From: Mimachlamys varia
Taxonomy: Eukaryota > Mollusca > Bivalvia > Pectinida > Pectinidae
Assembly (NCBI GenBank): GCA_947623455.1
Contig: OX392527.1
Span: 54,108,401-54,172,400, forward strand
Reading direction: 5' to 3'
DNA length: 64,000 bases
The notes below the pieces were generated by a model. It made no database searches and was not told where the DNA came from. It worked only from the letters and a program-made list of their open reading frames with translations. A program made the translations under genes and the position numbers. Every line of letters begins with the position of its first letter. Within the stretch, counting starts at the first letter, position 1. This document shows positions 48,835-59,437 of this stretch, piece by piece.

Positions 48835-49190
48835 CGAAGGTCTCCAAAAGAACACCCTATCCGCTCCGCTAACATTAAACTTACAACGGGCGAACCAGTC
48901 ATCCCACTCCCATAATTCTGAGCATCGAGCAGGATGTAGTAAGTACTTTTTGAGACTGATATGTCTCGGCCAGGGGACATAATCCAAAGCCTCATCACCT
49001 AGACGAACGCTTAACAAAGGCCAATAGTGAGGCAGTGTCAAGGGCGACATGATTAGGAAGAACAATGTTGTTCAGAAAAGAAAAGAAAGGATAAGATCCT
49101 AAATTTAGTCGCCTTTTACGAATCATTCAATGCCCCGGCAGGTACAATTATTACGCCCTATCTGCAGGGTAGCATTAATATCCGGGATAT
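48835..49190. repeat. probable interspersed repeat, possibly exon-derived
   Basis: A G+C-richer block holds ATTAAACTTACAACGGGCGA, CCAGTCATCCCACTCC, TGATATGTCTCGGCCAGGGG, TTTAGTCGCCTTTTACGA and CCCTATCTGCAGGGTAG. I recall such sequence as dispersed in molluscan genomes. The minus strand is open for 86 codons (49065 to 48805, WEWDDWFARCKFNVSGADRV segment), a Trp-rich frame that could be a decayed coding sequence. No second copy in the window. Confidence 0.35.
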
Positions 49191-50492
49191 AGCAAGGGTC
49201 TGGTTACTGGAGGTTGGGGACAAGGAAGTTACGGAAACTGTTCTGGGAATAAGTGTGCATGAATGTTTTTTTATGACTAATTACATTAACAGTACAGTCT
49301 TATTGAGCAAAATCCTTTTCTTCGGTCATTAATTGTTTTTAATGTGTCTATCGAACTTTAGACACACTAGAAGCTTTTTCAATAGCATACTCCATCACAT
49401 TACGTAATGGTTAATGGATCCTCAAAGTGGAATACTTGCATCCCATTTAGCTGTAATAAAATTAAGCCTACTCTTTAGTTAAATCTTTTATATCCTCGTT
49501 CCAAAATGTGGAAAATTGACGCAATATGTGTCTTTAAGAAATTAATTTGACTCGTACATTAAGCCAAGTCTAGGCTGTTGGTAACTAGACGTCGACACAT
49601 GACGGGAGATCTTCTCGGCGTGATTTCGTTTCTGGCTGGCAGATCTTTCAGCATCTTATGTGTGCCTTATCTACAAGTATAGCAGTCCCTGTAATAAAAT
49701 TACCGAGACATAACGACCATTTACAAGATTCCCCTCTCAACACTTCTGACCACTTTCTAAATCTCTTTAGAGGTTGGAACAGCCAAGATTTGTTTTTAAA
49801 TGTGTGTGACTTTGTACTCACGTGGAAACATACGACGTTTAACAGGGAAGCCTAATTACACACCCAGCAGTCGTCCCTCTTGAAAAATTTAATGCTTGCA
49901 CATAAAATGACTATACAGACGGGCTAACACTTGTGTCCTTGTGAGAGCAACCCACCCCGCGCCAAAACAGTGAGTCTGCAACAGATGCTGAACGGGGCCG
50001 TATCGAAGGCGGGGAGACTAGATACTTCTCATGTCGATATTGTAAATGCGGCCTTTCTGTGTCGTTGCAAATGAATCGAAGCTTTAGGAAAATGTGTGGA
50101 TCGTCTGGTGTGCTTCGGGCATAAGACTGAGTAACGTTTTCGTCGGCGAAGTGTTGATAGGGCGTTGATTATTAATTCTTCTCGTGCTTATTTTCTTGCA
50201 TAACTTTTATTTTTATTAACTTTTTTTGTGTTTATATAAATGCTGGGTGATAAGATTGTGCCCACATTAATTTTATCATGATGATAATTTGTCCCAGTAA
50301 CTGTGTGGGTGAAACGGTTTGAAAAATTACGTAAACAAACCATCCCCACTATCTATAGTAGCCTTACACACGTTGTGTGTGTACACTTTCGGCTGTACCT
50401 ATTATCCAAAGTTAGCCAGCCAAGCATGAAAGAAACGAATAGTTTAAGTGCTTTACCTTTAAGTAAATTTGATCAATAAACGACCCGTTCCC
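49191..50492. other. region upstream of the gene-like segment, no clear gene
   Basis: A 65-codon frame at 49658-49855 lacks support. TATATAAAT at 50234 could be a TATA element but no start-site context follows. Confidence 0.45.
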
Positions 50493-50764
50493 AGCTCTTT
50501 GATTGTGGCGCTGTTGATACTAGAGTCGACCCGATCGCGATCCACGCGGACCCTGAGTGGAAGGCATTTTATGTGTTATACCGAAACAGAATGCAGGACG
50601 GTGTGGATGAGTATGTGTGGAGAGAAACTGGGGAAAATCCACGGTGTTATGTGACAGTGTTGTCTTGTCCGACTAACGACTCCGGTGTGTTTAGGATTTG
50701 TGTTATCTCTCGTCATAGTTATAAGAATGTGAAGACGATTCTACGTCAGTGTGTTTTTAAATGA
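50493..50764 (+). CDS. candidate terminal exon, unidentified protein
   Basis: An acceptor-like CCCGTTCCCAG ends at 50492. The next 90 codons are open in one frame, including CGAVDTRVDPIAIHADPEWK, AFYVLYRNRMQDGVDEYVWR, CYVTVLSCPTNDSGVFRICV, and end TILRQCVFK at TGA 50762-50764. A stop just upstream of the acceptor means the frame needs splicing, as no early ATG exists. G+C and CpG content exceed the flanks. Cysteines are regularly placed, which would suit an extracellular domain, but no family is recognised. It ends 374 bp before the ATG of the membrane-protein exon and is in the same orientation. Confidence 0.3.
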
Positions 50765-51138
50765 GGACGTTACGACCAGTAGAATTGATTTGTGTGTTAT
50801 AGGGAGTATTCCCAGGCCACTGATAATAACACGGGAAGTAAAAATTGGTTAGTTGTGTTTACATTAACTTTCATCGTTTTTACGAGCTGTACATTAATAT
50901 AAACATCACGGTATATGTAAATACAGGTGAATACACCTAAACCGGTATGTACATTATCATATAGGTGTGTACCTGTACGACAGAGACGTTTACGCACAGG
51001 TATATATATATATATAATGAGTATACATATAGACTCGTGGTTGAGCCATTCAGCAGGTACCTTGAAAGTCACATGTGCGCGAGATGTTACTAAAGGTATG
51101 GAGCTAGGTAGGAAAAGACCAGTGTCATCTCTCTCAGC

Positions 51139-51653
51139 ATGAAGCTAAGGCAGAGGGTCGTAATTACCTGTGTGGGATTAGCAACGCTAACTATATTTTA
51201 CCTAGTCGTGGAGACTGTCTATAAAATTAACCCTAACAAGCTTCCGACGTTTTTAAAGAATTCTCTTTCGAACGTTGGACACGAATATGATGGCTCACAT
51301 ATATCTGCAATTCGAAAGAGGCTGAATAAGAGTAACTATACTAGTGATGACTTTAGCCCCGAGGGAGGGGGCGAGAAAGTCCCGGGTGTTGGGAAAGATA
51401 CTCTACATTCCACAGACGGCCGACGGTCAAGAAAGGATGGGATTGAACACTGGGCTATGTCGCCTCTTCTATTGAGGATTAATAACACGGATTCAGAAGT
51501 GGATTTGTTATTACATAAACTACAAAATTATGATAGGCGTAAATTTGATTTTACGAAATTGAAACCTATATCATATTATGAATATCTAAGAACACTAAGG
51601 AAAAGGATTAAACGAAAAGGAACCAGTTTGGATGCATTCAGGACATTCATAGG
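51139..51653 (+). CDS. 5' coding exon of a type II single-pass membrane protein
   Basis: This is the best gene evidence in the window. The ATG opens 171 codons and two bases. A short basic cytoplasmic tail (MKLRQR) is followed by a hydrophobic signal-anchor at about residues 8-27 (VVITCVGLATLTIFYLVVET). Next comes a polar stem with N-glycosylation sequons (NKS and NYT near residues 64-68, NNT near 115). The tail is charged, with SYYEYLRTLRKRIKRKG near the end. The exon closes at a strong donor, AGG/GTAAGTA at 51654. This layout matches Golgi type II enzymes such as glycosyltransferases or sulfotransferases, but the catalytic domain would be downstream, so the family is not settled. The tract TCATCTCTCTCAG just before the ATG could be an acceptor, implying a non-coding first exon. 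Confidence 0.6.
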
Positions 51654-51828
51654 GTAAGTAAACTCAACATGCGTATGTACAAATATGTGTGTTATAGATA
51701 TATGATTATATTGAATGAGAAATTACCATATACACAGTATTGTAACTGCTGAGAAAATCAAGCACACACGTAGGTGTAATATTGAAGGCTCGCGATCCTG
51801 TATGTGGGTGTTTTGTTTCCTGCTACAG

Positions 51829-51864
51829 GTTTCCTTTTTATACAACGTCCCTCCTTTCTATTCC
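51829..51864 (+). CDS. possible 36-bp microexon of the membrane-protein gene
   Basis: TTTCCTGCTACAG ends at 51828 and GTAAGTATG begins at 51865, so both splice sites are strong. The 36 bases keep the phase-2 frame left by the 51139 exon and add 12 residues (FPFYTTSLLSIP). It could be optional, since skipping it keeps the frame. Pure chance is possible in pyrimidine-rich DNA. Confidence 0.25.
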
Positions 51865-51934
51865 GTAAGTATGTGTATAGGGTTCTTTTCAATTCTTATA
51901 AATTGTTTACATTTCTGAATACTTTTTTTTATAG

Positions 51935-51997
51935 AGACGGCCCGTCTCCAGTTTTCAGCATTATGTATTTACCGTGCAATTGTACTAGTAAAAAATG
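51935..51997 (+). CDS. possible following exon of the membrane-protein gene
   Basis: A pyrimidine tract ending TTTTTTTTATAG at 51934 precedes a stretch that reads on in the same phase: DGPSPVFSIMYLPCNCTSKK then TGA at 51995-51997. If real, this gives either a short product with an NCT sequon, or the exon ends earlier at a weak GTAAAA donor near 51985 and continues beyond the repeats to the right. Support is only phase and an acceptor. Confidence 0.25.
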
Positions 51998-52467
51998 AGG
52001 CTTTTAAACTGATCCTAGGTAGAGATAGTCAAGTCCAGCATTAGGTCGGGTTTCGTGCTTGTCCGATTAGCTCTATACGTGAGAAAACGAAAGCCAGCAT
52101 AAAAGGACCGCTGACATATTACTGACGGTGTCTTGAATGAATAGTGTCACTCCACTCCTTTAGAATTTTAAGAAATCACATGTTAATATAAATACATGTA
52201 TTTGAATATATTTAGAAAGTGTTTCTTACATATTGATTACCCATATTTATCCTTCGGATACCTGTTAATCTGAAGGCCGTTTAAAACAGGAGTATTATAG
52301 TCGTCGAGAGGATTATAAGAAAAAATGAACATATACAATGTACCATTTTCTCACTTTTAATTTTCACATAGTCTGCGCTTTGAGCAGATCATCATCACAA
52401 TTATAGTGAAATACACCGGAGTACATTTTTTGTAAAACTTCTGTCAGCTGTAGGAACAAGGAAAGCA
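51998..52467. other. unique AT-rich DNA
   Basis: Nothing recognised. It would be intron or 3' flank of the gene-like segment. Confidence 0.5.
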
Positions 52468-52847
52468 TCTTCACTAGACTAGTTGTGGAAGCGAAGGGCT
52501 GACATCTTCACTTGACTAGTTAAGGAAGCAAAGGGCTGACATGTTTACTAGACTAGTTAAGGAAGCGAAGGGCTGACATGTTTACTATATTAGATAAGGA
52601 AGCGAAGGGCTGACATGTTTACTAGACTAGTTAAGGAAGCGAAGGGCTGACATGTTTACTAGACTAGTTAAGGAAGCGAAGGGCTGACATTTTTACTAGA
52701 CTAGTTAAGGAAGCGAAGGACTGACATGTTTACTAGACTAGTTAAGGAAGCGAAGGACTGACATGTTTACTAGACTAGTTAAGGAAGCGAAGGGCTGACA
52801 TGTTTACTAGACTAGTTAAGGAAGCGAAGGGCTGGCATGTTTACTAA
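52468..52847 (+). repeat. 37-bp minisatellite, about ten copies
   Basis: The unit contains GACTAGTTAAGGAAGCGAAG then GGCTGACATGTTTACTA. Copies are very similar, apart from the first two. The unit is unrelated to the 37-bp unit at 32972. 52848-53283 is unique and without a supported gene. Confidence 0.95.
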
Positions 52848-53283
52848 ATGTAAACCTGGATTTTGACGAGATGTAGCCTCCAACCATTAACTGACCGGTG
52901 TCCAGCTTCACTATTGACCATAGAGGCGGTGTTGACGCATACATTCCTATTTTGGTCAGATCTGGGGACTGACCATCGGGTGACAGTCTGTTTGTTTATA
53001 CAGATGGGTGAATAGTAACGTAATTAAGGTTCGACTAAACCGTGATGTATTTCTAAGCGAGATGTGTACCCTGCTCGGGACGTCTACTGCTAGATTATCA
53101 CATTATGTTAACGACAGCTTAGGTCAATGGCCACGAGGGCCAAAAATGACGTCGCCGATTCAATAATGTAAACACCAAGATACATTCTTCATTCACGGTT
53201 GTTACTGAAAACAAGCACAGAAAGAAACCCATATGACTCTGCATTTGTCCCACATTGGTCGCCTTATTGATTTCGTGTATCAT

Positions 53284-54885
53284 GTCCCCCACACCACACC
53301 AACCCCTTCCCCCTCATGTCCCCCACACCACACCACCCCCTTCCCCCGTCATGTCCCCCACACCACACCATCCCCGTTCCCCTCATGTCCCCCACACTAC
53401 ACCATCCCCTTCCCCCCTCATGTCCCCACACCACACCACCCCCTTCCCCCCTCATGTCCCCCAAACCACACCACCTCCTTCCCCCCTCATGTCCCCAACA
53501 CCACACCACCCCCTTCCCCCTCACATCCCCCACAAAACACCACCCCCTTCCCCCCTCATGTCCCCAACACCACACCACCCCGTTCCCCTCATGTCCCCCA
53601 CACCACACCAACCCTTCCCCCCTCATGTCCTCACACCACACCACCCCCTCCCCCCTCATGTCCCCCAAACCACACCACCCCCTTTCTTCCTCATGTCCCC
53701 TACACCACACCACCCCCTTCCCCCCTCATGTCCCCCACACAACACCACCCCCTTCCCCCCTAATGTCCCCCACACCACACACCCCTTTCCCCCTCATGTC
53801 CTCCACACCACACTACCCCCTTCCCCCTCATGTCCCCAACACCACACCACCCCCTTCCCCCTCATGTCCCCAACACCACACCACCCCCTTCCCCCTCATG
53901 TCCCCAACACCACACCACCCCCTTCCCCCCTCATGTCCCAAACACCACACCACCCCATTCCCCCCTCACGTCCCCAACACCATACCACCCCTTCCCCCCT
54001 CATGTCCCCAACACCACCCCTTCCCCCAAATGTCCCTCACACCACCACCCCACCCCCTTCCCCCTCACGTCCCCCACACCACACCACCCCTTCCCCCCTC
54101 AAGTCCCCACACCACACCCCCTTTCCCCCTCATGCCCCCCACACCACCCCACCCCCTTCCCCCCTCATGTCCCCCACTCCACACCACCCCCTTTCCCCCT
54201 CATGTCCCCCACACCACACCACCCCCTTCCCCCCTCATGTCCCCCACACCACACCACACCCTTCCCCCCTCATGTCCCCCACACCACACCACCCCCTTCC
54301 CCCCTCATGTCCCCCACACCACACCACACCCTTCCCCCCCTCATGTCCCCCACACCACACCACACCCTTCCCCCCTCATGTCCCCCACACCACACCACAC
54401 CCTTCCCCCCCTCATGTCCCCCACACCACACCACCCCCTTCCCCCCTCATGTCCCCCACACCACACCACACCCTTCCCCCCCTCATGTCCCCCACACCAC
54501 ACCACACCCTTCCCCCCTCATGTCCCCCACACCACACCACACCCTTCCCCCCTCATGTCCCCCACACCACACCACCCCCTCCCCACCTCACGTCCCCCAC
54601 ATCACACCACCCCCTTCCCCCTCATGTCCCCTACACCACACCACCCCCTTTCTTCCTCACGTCCCCCACACCACACCACCCCCTTTTCCCCTCATGCCCC
54701 CACACCACACCACCCCCTTCCCCCCTCATGTCCCCAACACCACACCACCCCCTTTTCCCCTCATGCCCCCACACCACACCACCCCCTTTCTTCCTCGCGT
54801 CCCCCACACCACACCACCTCCTTTCCCCCTCATGCCCCCACTACCCCCCATCCACCACCGGCAGCACACCCCTCAAGTCTCCCAA
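53284..54885 (+). repeat. C-rich 35-36 bp minisatellite, about 45 copies
   Basis: The unit is CCCCCTTCCCCCCTCATG then TCCCCCACACCACACCA. G occurs almost only in CATG, and no stop codon can form on the plus strand, so all three plus frames stay open for hundreds of codons (for example 53255-54910, 53316-54950, 53830-54891). They encode shifting Pro/His/Ser/Thr repeats. Frame length changes between units (35 versus 36 bp) mix the three peptides, which argues against selection for a protein. The minus strand has G runs of 4-6 in each unit. Confidence 0.95.
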
Positions 54886-55654
54886 CGCTAGATCCTCCCA
54901 CTGGATTTGACCTTAGAATGTCCTCTGGCCATAATGAAGCTATTGTTTAACATGTCATTTTTGTGTCTAATTAGAAATTCATTAACAATTCAAATGACGG
55001 ACATTGATTAACAAGCTAGACACGTAGTATGTTCGAGTCCGCGGAAAACAGACGTAAAAATCGAATAATTAGTAATAACTGTCCCATAATTATGATGAAA
55101 AATGACTTCAGTCAGAAACCCGATATAGGCAGTGAGTTATTTCATCAGCGTCGTATTCTTATAAATTATAACCACAGGGACCAGACCTCTTATGAAGTAT
55201 TGTTACATAGATTTATTTGACTAACACAATGACATATCGATAATTTCTATGATATCATACATAATAAAAATTTAAAAAATGCTTTCAATGAAAATTTAAT
55301 TGCACGAATCTCCATGAGCCAGCTTCCTTAAAGGGAGGTGGTTAAATAGTTCAAGAAGATATTCCGGACACGTTCTAGTCTAAACAGTTTTTGTTTCTGA
55401 CATTAGAAGGGCCTCTAAACAAACTCAGTCGATATGCTAGGCGTAACTACAGTGGTATCCGTTAGTACACGTGTTAGCCATTGGATTGTAAACGTAGCTC
55501 TTGAACTATCCCCCGTATTTCTTCGTCAATAATTTAAATTGATTCCATGTCAACTACATAATAAACGGAACTCCATATATTCTCATCTTGACAATAAACG
55601 GAACCCATACTTATTTGTATTGTTTTTTTTAACCGAAAGCAGAAGGTTGCTTGT
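54886..55654. other. unique spacer, no gene seen
   Basis: A 63-codon frame at 55029-55220 lacks support. Otherwise AT-rich and unremarkable. Confidence 0.55.
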
Positions 55655-56415
55655 AGCTGGGTATTGGATTGGCAGCGCTGTAACTGGGTATTGGATGGGC
55701 ACCACTGTAACTGGGTATTGGATGGGCACCGCTGTAACTGGGTATTGGGTGGGCACCGCTGTAACTGGGTATTGGGTTGGCAGCGCTGTAACTGGGTATT
55801 GGGTGGGCACCGCTGTAACTGGGTATTGGGTGGGCACCACTGTAGCTGGGTATTGGGTTGGCAGCGCTGTAACTGGGTATTGGGTGGGCAACGCTGTAAC
55901 TGGGTATTGGGTGGGCACCGCTGTAACTGGGTATTGGGTGGGCACCACTGTAACTGGGTATTGGGTGGGCACCACTGTAGCTGGGTATTGAGTTGGCAGC
56001 GCTGTAACTGGGTATTGGGTGGGCACCACTGTAACTGGGTATTGGGTGGGCACCACTGTAACTAGGTATTGGGTGGGCACCGCTGTAACTGGGTATTGGG
56101 TGGGCACCACTGTAGCTGGGTTTTGGGTGGGCACCACTGTAACTGGGTATTAGGTGGGCACCGCTGTAACTTGGTATTGGGTGGGCACCGCTGTAACTGG
56201 GTATTGGGTGGGCACCGCTGTAACTGGGTATTGGGTGGGCACCACTGTAGCTGGGTATTGAGTTGGCACCACTGTAACTTGGTATTGGGTGGGCACCGCT
56301 GTAACTTGGTATTGGGTGGGCATCGCTGTAACTGGGTATTAGGTGGGCACCACTGTAACTTGGTATTGGGTGGGCACCACTGTAACTGGGTATTGGGTGG
56401 GCACCACTGTAACTG
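55655..56415. repeat. 27-bp (nine-codon) minisatellite, about 28 copies
   Basis: The unit is CTGGGTATTGGGTGGGCAC plus CGCTGTAA, with CACTGTAG, TTGGCAGC and TTAGGTGGG variants. Because 27 is divisible by three, frames persist on both strands: VTGYWVGTA repeats on plus (55539-55991) and PTQYPVTAV repeats on minus (56137-55583). Units with TTAGGTGGG put stops in the minus frame at about 56151 and 56340. No signal peptide, start context or splice signal marks a gene. Confidence 0.95.
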
Positions 56416-57029
56416 AAGTTACATTCTTAGTTATGATACCGCGAACGCATCATTGGCCGCTACTATAAATATATCAGATCAATTTATTAAACCCCAAAGT
56501 CAATGTAGTAAGTACTGTAACACATCACTGAATGTATTATACAGTGTATTATAGATAGATAAGAACATATCACCATTATTGATATATATATACATGTACC
56601 GGAAAAAATAGAAAAGCTTACACACCATTCACGAGTTTTTCACAACAACCTTTATAGGTACGTGTGGTTATTTATTTACACCTAAACTTTACCAAAGCAT
56701 AGGACGTATTAAAACAAAATATTTTGTAATGAAATTAATTATGTTGGAAAGATGATGTTTTAGCTAAATAACCGATCGCGAGATGTACGTACAGATGTAT
56801 ATATACGCAGAAGGTCTTGAGAAGCGGATCTTCCGTGGTGATACCTATAGGTTTCAAACCATGTGTCAAGTTCTCCCATTTATCTTTCACGCTAATGAAC
56901 ACCGGCTAACGTGCCTGTTCTAAAGGCCCCTGGCGTCGTGACGGAAGAAAATTCATGATTTCAGTTTAGCACCCCATAACTCTTATACTCTCATTCTCCC
57001 TTGGGACCGGATCATGAGCTAACCCTACT
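56416..57029. other. unique DNA, no gene seen
   Basis: Nothing recognised beyond short AT runs. Confidence 0.55.
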
Positions 57030-57105
57030 CCCTGAAGGTCGACCCACACACCGATCCTCGCTTCCCGAGGGTCAGTCCACGCATTGAACCTCGCTTCCCG
57101 AGGGT
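57030..57105 (+). repeat. two and a half tandem hairpin units of about 36 bp
   Basis: CCTCG-CTTCC-CGAGG occurs twice (57056 and 57089 region). Each is followed by GTC and preceded by a GA..CC context, so each unit folds into a 5-bp stem with a 5-nt loop. A diverged half unit, GGTCGACCCACACACC, precedes them. Confidence 0.6.
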
Positions 57106-57218
57106 CGGTCAGAAAGTACTACCCTTGAACGGTTGATATAATACACAAACGCAACTGTCCCTCACACACGACTTCATCCCACATATTCATCATCTACAGT
57201 ACGGGCTTTCCTACATGT

Positions 57219-57619
57219 CAGTTTATCCTTTGATCCATGTATAGGACAGTTTATCCTTTGATCCACGTATAGGACAGTTTATCCTTTGATCCACGTATAG
57301 GACAGTTTATCCTTTGATCCACGTATAGGACAGTTTATCCTTTGATCCACGTATAGGACAGTATATCCTTTGATCCACGTATAGGACAGTTTATCCTTTG
57401 ATCCACGTATAGGACAGTTTATCCTTTGATCCACGTATAGGACAGTTTATCCTTTGATCCACGTATAGGACAGTTTATCCTTTGATCCACGTATAGGACA
57501 GTTTATCCTTTGATCCACGTATAGGACAGTTTATCCTTTGATCCACGTATAGGACAGTTTATCCTTTGATCCACCTATAGGACAGTTTATTCTTTGATCC
57601 ACCTATAGGACAGTTTATC
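57219..57619 (+). repeat. 28-bp minisatellite, about 14 copies
   Basis: The unit is ACAGTTTATCCTTTGATCCA plus CGTATAGG. Copies are nearly identical except at the edges (CATGTATAGG first, CACCTATAGG last), consistent with recent central expansion. Confidence 0.96.
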
Positions 57620-57714
57620 AAAATTCCTTCAACTCCTGTCATTTTCAAACGACATTTGTCGCCATTTAGAATAACTCCAACCCGTCCCCACCCCGATGAA
57701 CACGCAGTGCCGCC

Positions 57715-57819
57715 ATGTTACATGAATGTTGGTCCCCGTTCTTTGATCATCTCGGATATCAGCCTCACTGGACTCCGGCTAGGACAGCCATTTTAAGTGA
57801 TGGAAGGGTTAGGAGATAA
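57715..57819 (+). CDS. short ORF with ideal start context, speculative
   Basis: GCCGCCATG gives an optimal Kozak start. 34 codons follow (MLHECWSPFFDHLGYQPHWT...) before TAA. It may be the 5' end of an unseen gene, a micropeptide or chance. No splice donor inside the frame is convincing. The DNA from 57820 to 58357 shows nothing else. Confidence 0.15.
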   Translation: MLHECWSPFFDHLGYQPHWTPARTAILSDGRVRR

Positions 57820-58357
57820 TTTTTTCAGTTGGAAACAGGGGTCGAGTGTATTGCCTCATGTAGGTTATTTGGTTGCATGTTTATGTAATCTATCGCTTAT
57901 AGCCTTTTTTAAAATATACCCACAAAGTTAACATTTTTTCTAAAAAGTCTTAGATGGGGGTCGAAAACCACCACAACGATTTCTATATATACATATGTTA
58001 ATGTGTTAAAGATCACCCCTCCCCCCAGTTGGTTCCCATGTCCTACTTTCTGATTTCAACGTACCGTTCATTCGATATATGAACCGGAACTGTTCCGTGT
58101 ATCAACATATGGGAACTAGGAAGAAGTGTGTATACAGCTTTTCTGTCATATACCATTGATTCATTAGAGTTGGACCGGAATTCTACAATCGTCACATGAT
58201 GGTGTCACATGGTGGCGACAGGGTCCCATCAACTAGACCTCTCAACGACACGCCGTTTTGTTTACATAACGTACAGATACAAGATACAAGAATTTTTATT
58301 TAAAGTCGCATATTTAAAACAATAAACATTATCACTGTAGCGCTATTATTGTTACAG

Positions 58358-58652
58358 ATGTAGGTCGCTACGTCATGTAGCTATACTACCATTGACGTCA
58401 CATACATATCGATTTTATCAACTTGTTATTTACTCGATCAATCATTTGGAAACATTTAAGGAAATTCATGAATGCAATGGAGAAGTTTTGTTTTCGTTTT
58501 GCTTCCCCCCAATTATTGACCTAAACATATATGGTATACGTACTCTTCAGCAAACAATGTATCAAATATCCAACATTGAACTGGAAAACGTGTGGGATAT
58601 CAATAAGAGTGAAAATGTTTCGATTGACACATGGCGACTGTCAATAGATTAA
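58358..58652 (+). CDS. weak candidate terminal exon, unidentified
   Basis: TATTATTGTTACAG ends at 58357 and the next 97 codons are open to TAA-type termination at 58650-58652. They include LETFKEIHECNGEVLFSFCF and NIELENVWDINKSENVSIDT. A full CRE palindrome TGACGTCA lies within it at 58393. No ATG starts the frame and no family is recognised. Confidence 0.2.
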
Positions 58653-58916
58653 AGGTTTCACTACCTAGACCAGAGAAGACAGACGCCGTCTATACAGGTT
58701 GACCTAAAAACGAACGCCAGTCCCGCAATACGTCACTGGTTTGTTTACTTTGTACATCCTTGTCATTTTTAACCACTCAGGTTTGATTGAAATTTTAAAT
58801 TGTATTGGATTTTAACTTTGTTGAAATTACCAGTATTCAACTGTGATGACATCTAGGCTCAAATCTATGAGAGGAAAAAAACATCAATACTAGCTATACA
58901 GGTACGGTATGTGGGT

Positions 58917-59066
58917 GTGATTTGCTTTAAAACATAAAAATATTTACCGGAAGGGCTGATAATATACCGAGGTTATTTCTATAAGTGATTTTAGAAATAC
59001 ATAACCGAAGGGTTTAAATACATATTGTAACAAACATTTTTAAATCTATCTCTTAAAGCAAATCAC
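58917..59066. repeat. 150-bp foldback element
   Basis: GTGATTTGCTTTAA at 58917-58930 is inverted as TTAAAGCAAATCAC at 59053-59066. The centre is also folded (GGTTATTTCTA against TAGAAATACATAACC). No ORF. It resembles a miniature inverted-repeat element. 58653-58916 and 59067-59437 hold nothing else I recognise. Confidence 0.55.
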
Positions 59067-59437
59067 CACAAGTTCTCAACCCTTCGTGCATTAACCAAAA
59101 TAGTCGAACAAACCCTCAACCCTTCGTTCCTTTTTCAACATAAAGATATGGGACACCCCGAATCTAAAGCAAAACACTCGGGCCTGCCATAATGAAATTG
59201 ACCCTTACCACCAACACAGCATGGTTCAATCTGCTTAAAATACAGATATTCCCTATTAAAAGTGACTGTATTTTAATCAAATTGAGCATGGTTACCATGG
59301 CTATATATGGATTTGAATTCATGAGATGAAGGTAGATACATCCAGGAAAAATCTTATCCTAGCGTGAGCTAACTGCTTAATTTATTCTTGGCTTCAAATG
59401 ATACCTTTTCAACCCTCTACGTAAACGCCCTGCTCTT

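Noticed and set aside
32972..52847. Possible link between the two 37-bp arrays
   Set aside because: Equal unit length only; the unit sequences show no similarity.
53255..54950. Open frames of 551, 544 and 353 codons coding for Pro/His-rich protein
   Set aside because: All three plus frames are open because the C/A/T-rich array cannot form stop codons. Units of 35 and 36 bp shift the frame constantly, and there is no signal peptide, start context or splice signal.
55020..55060. tRNA-like B box (GTTCGAGTCC near 55030)
   Set aside because: No A box at the right distance upstream and no cloverleaf could be drawn.
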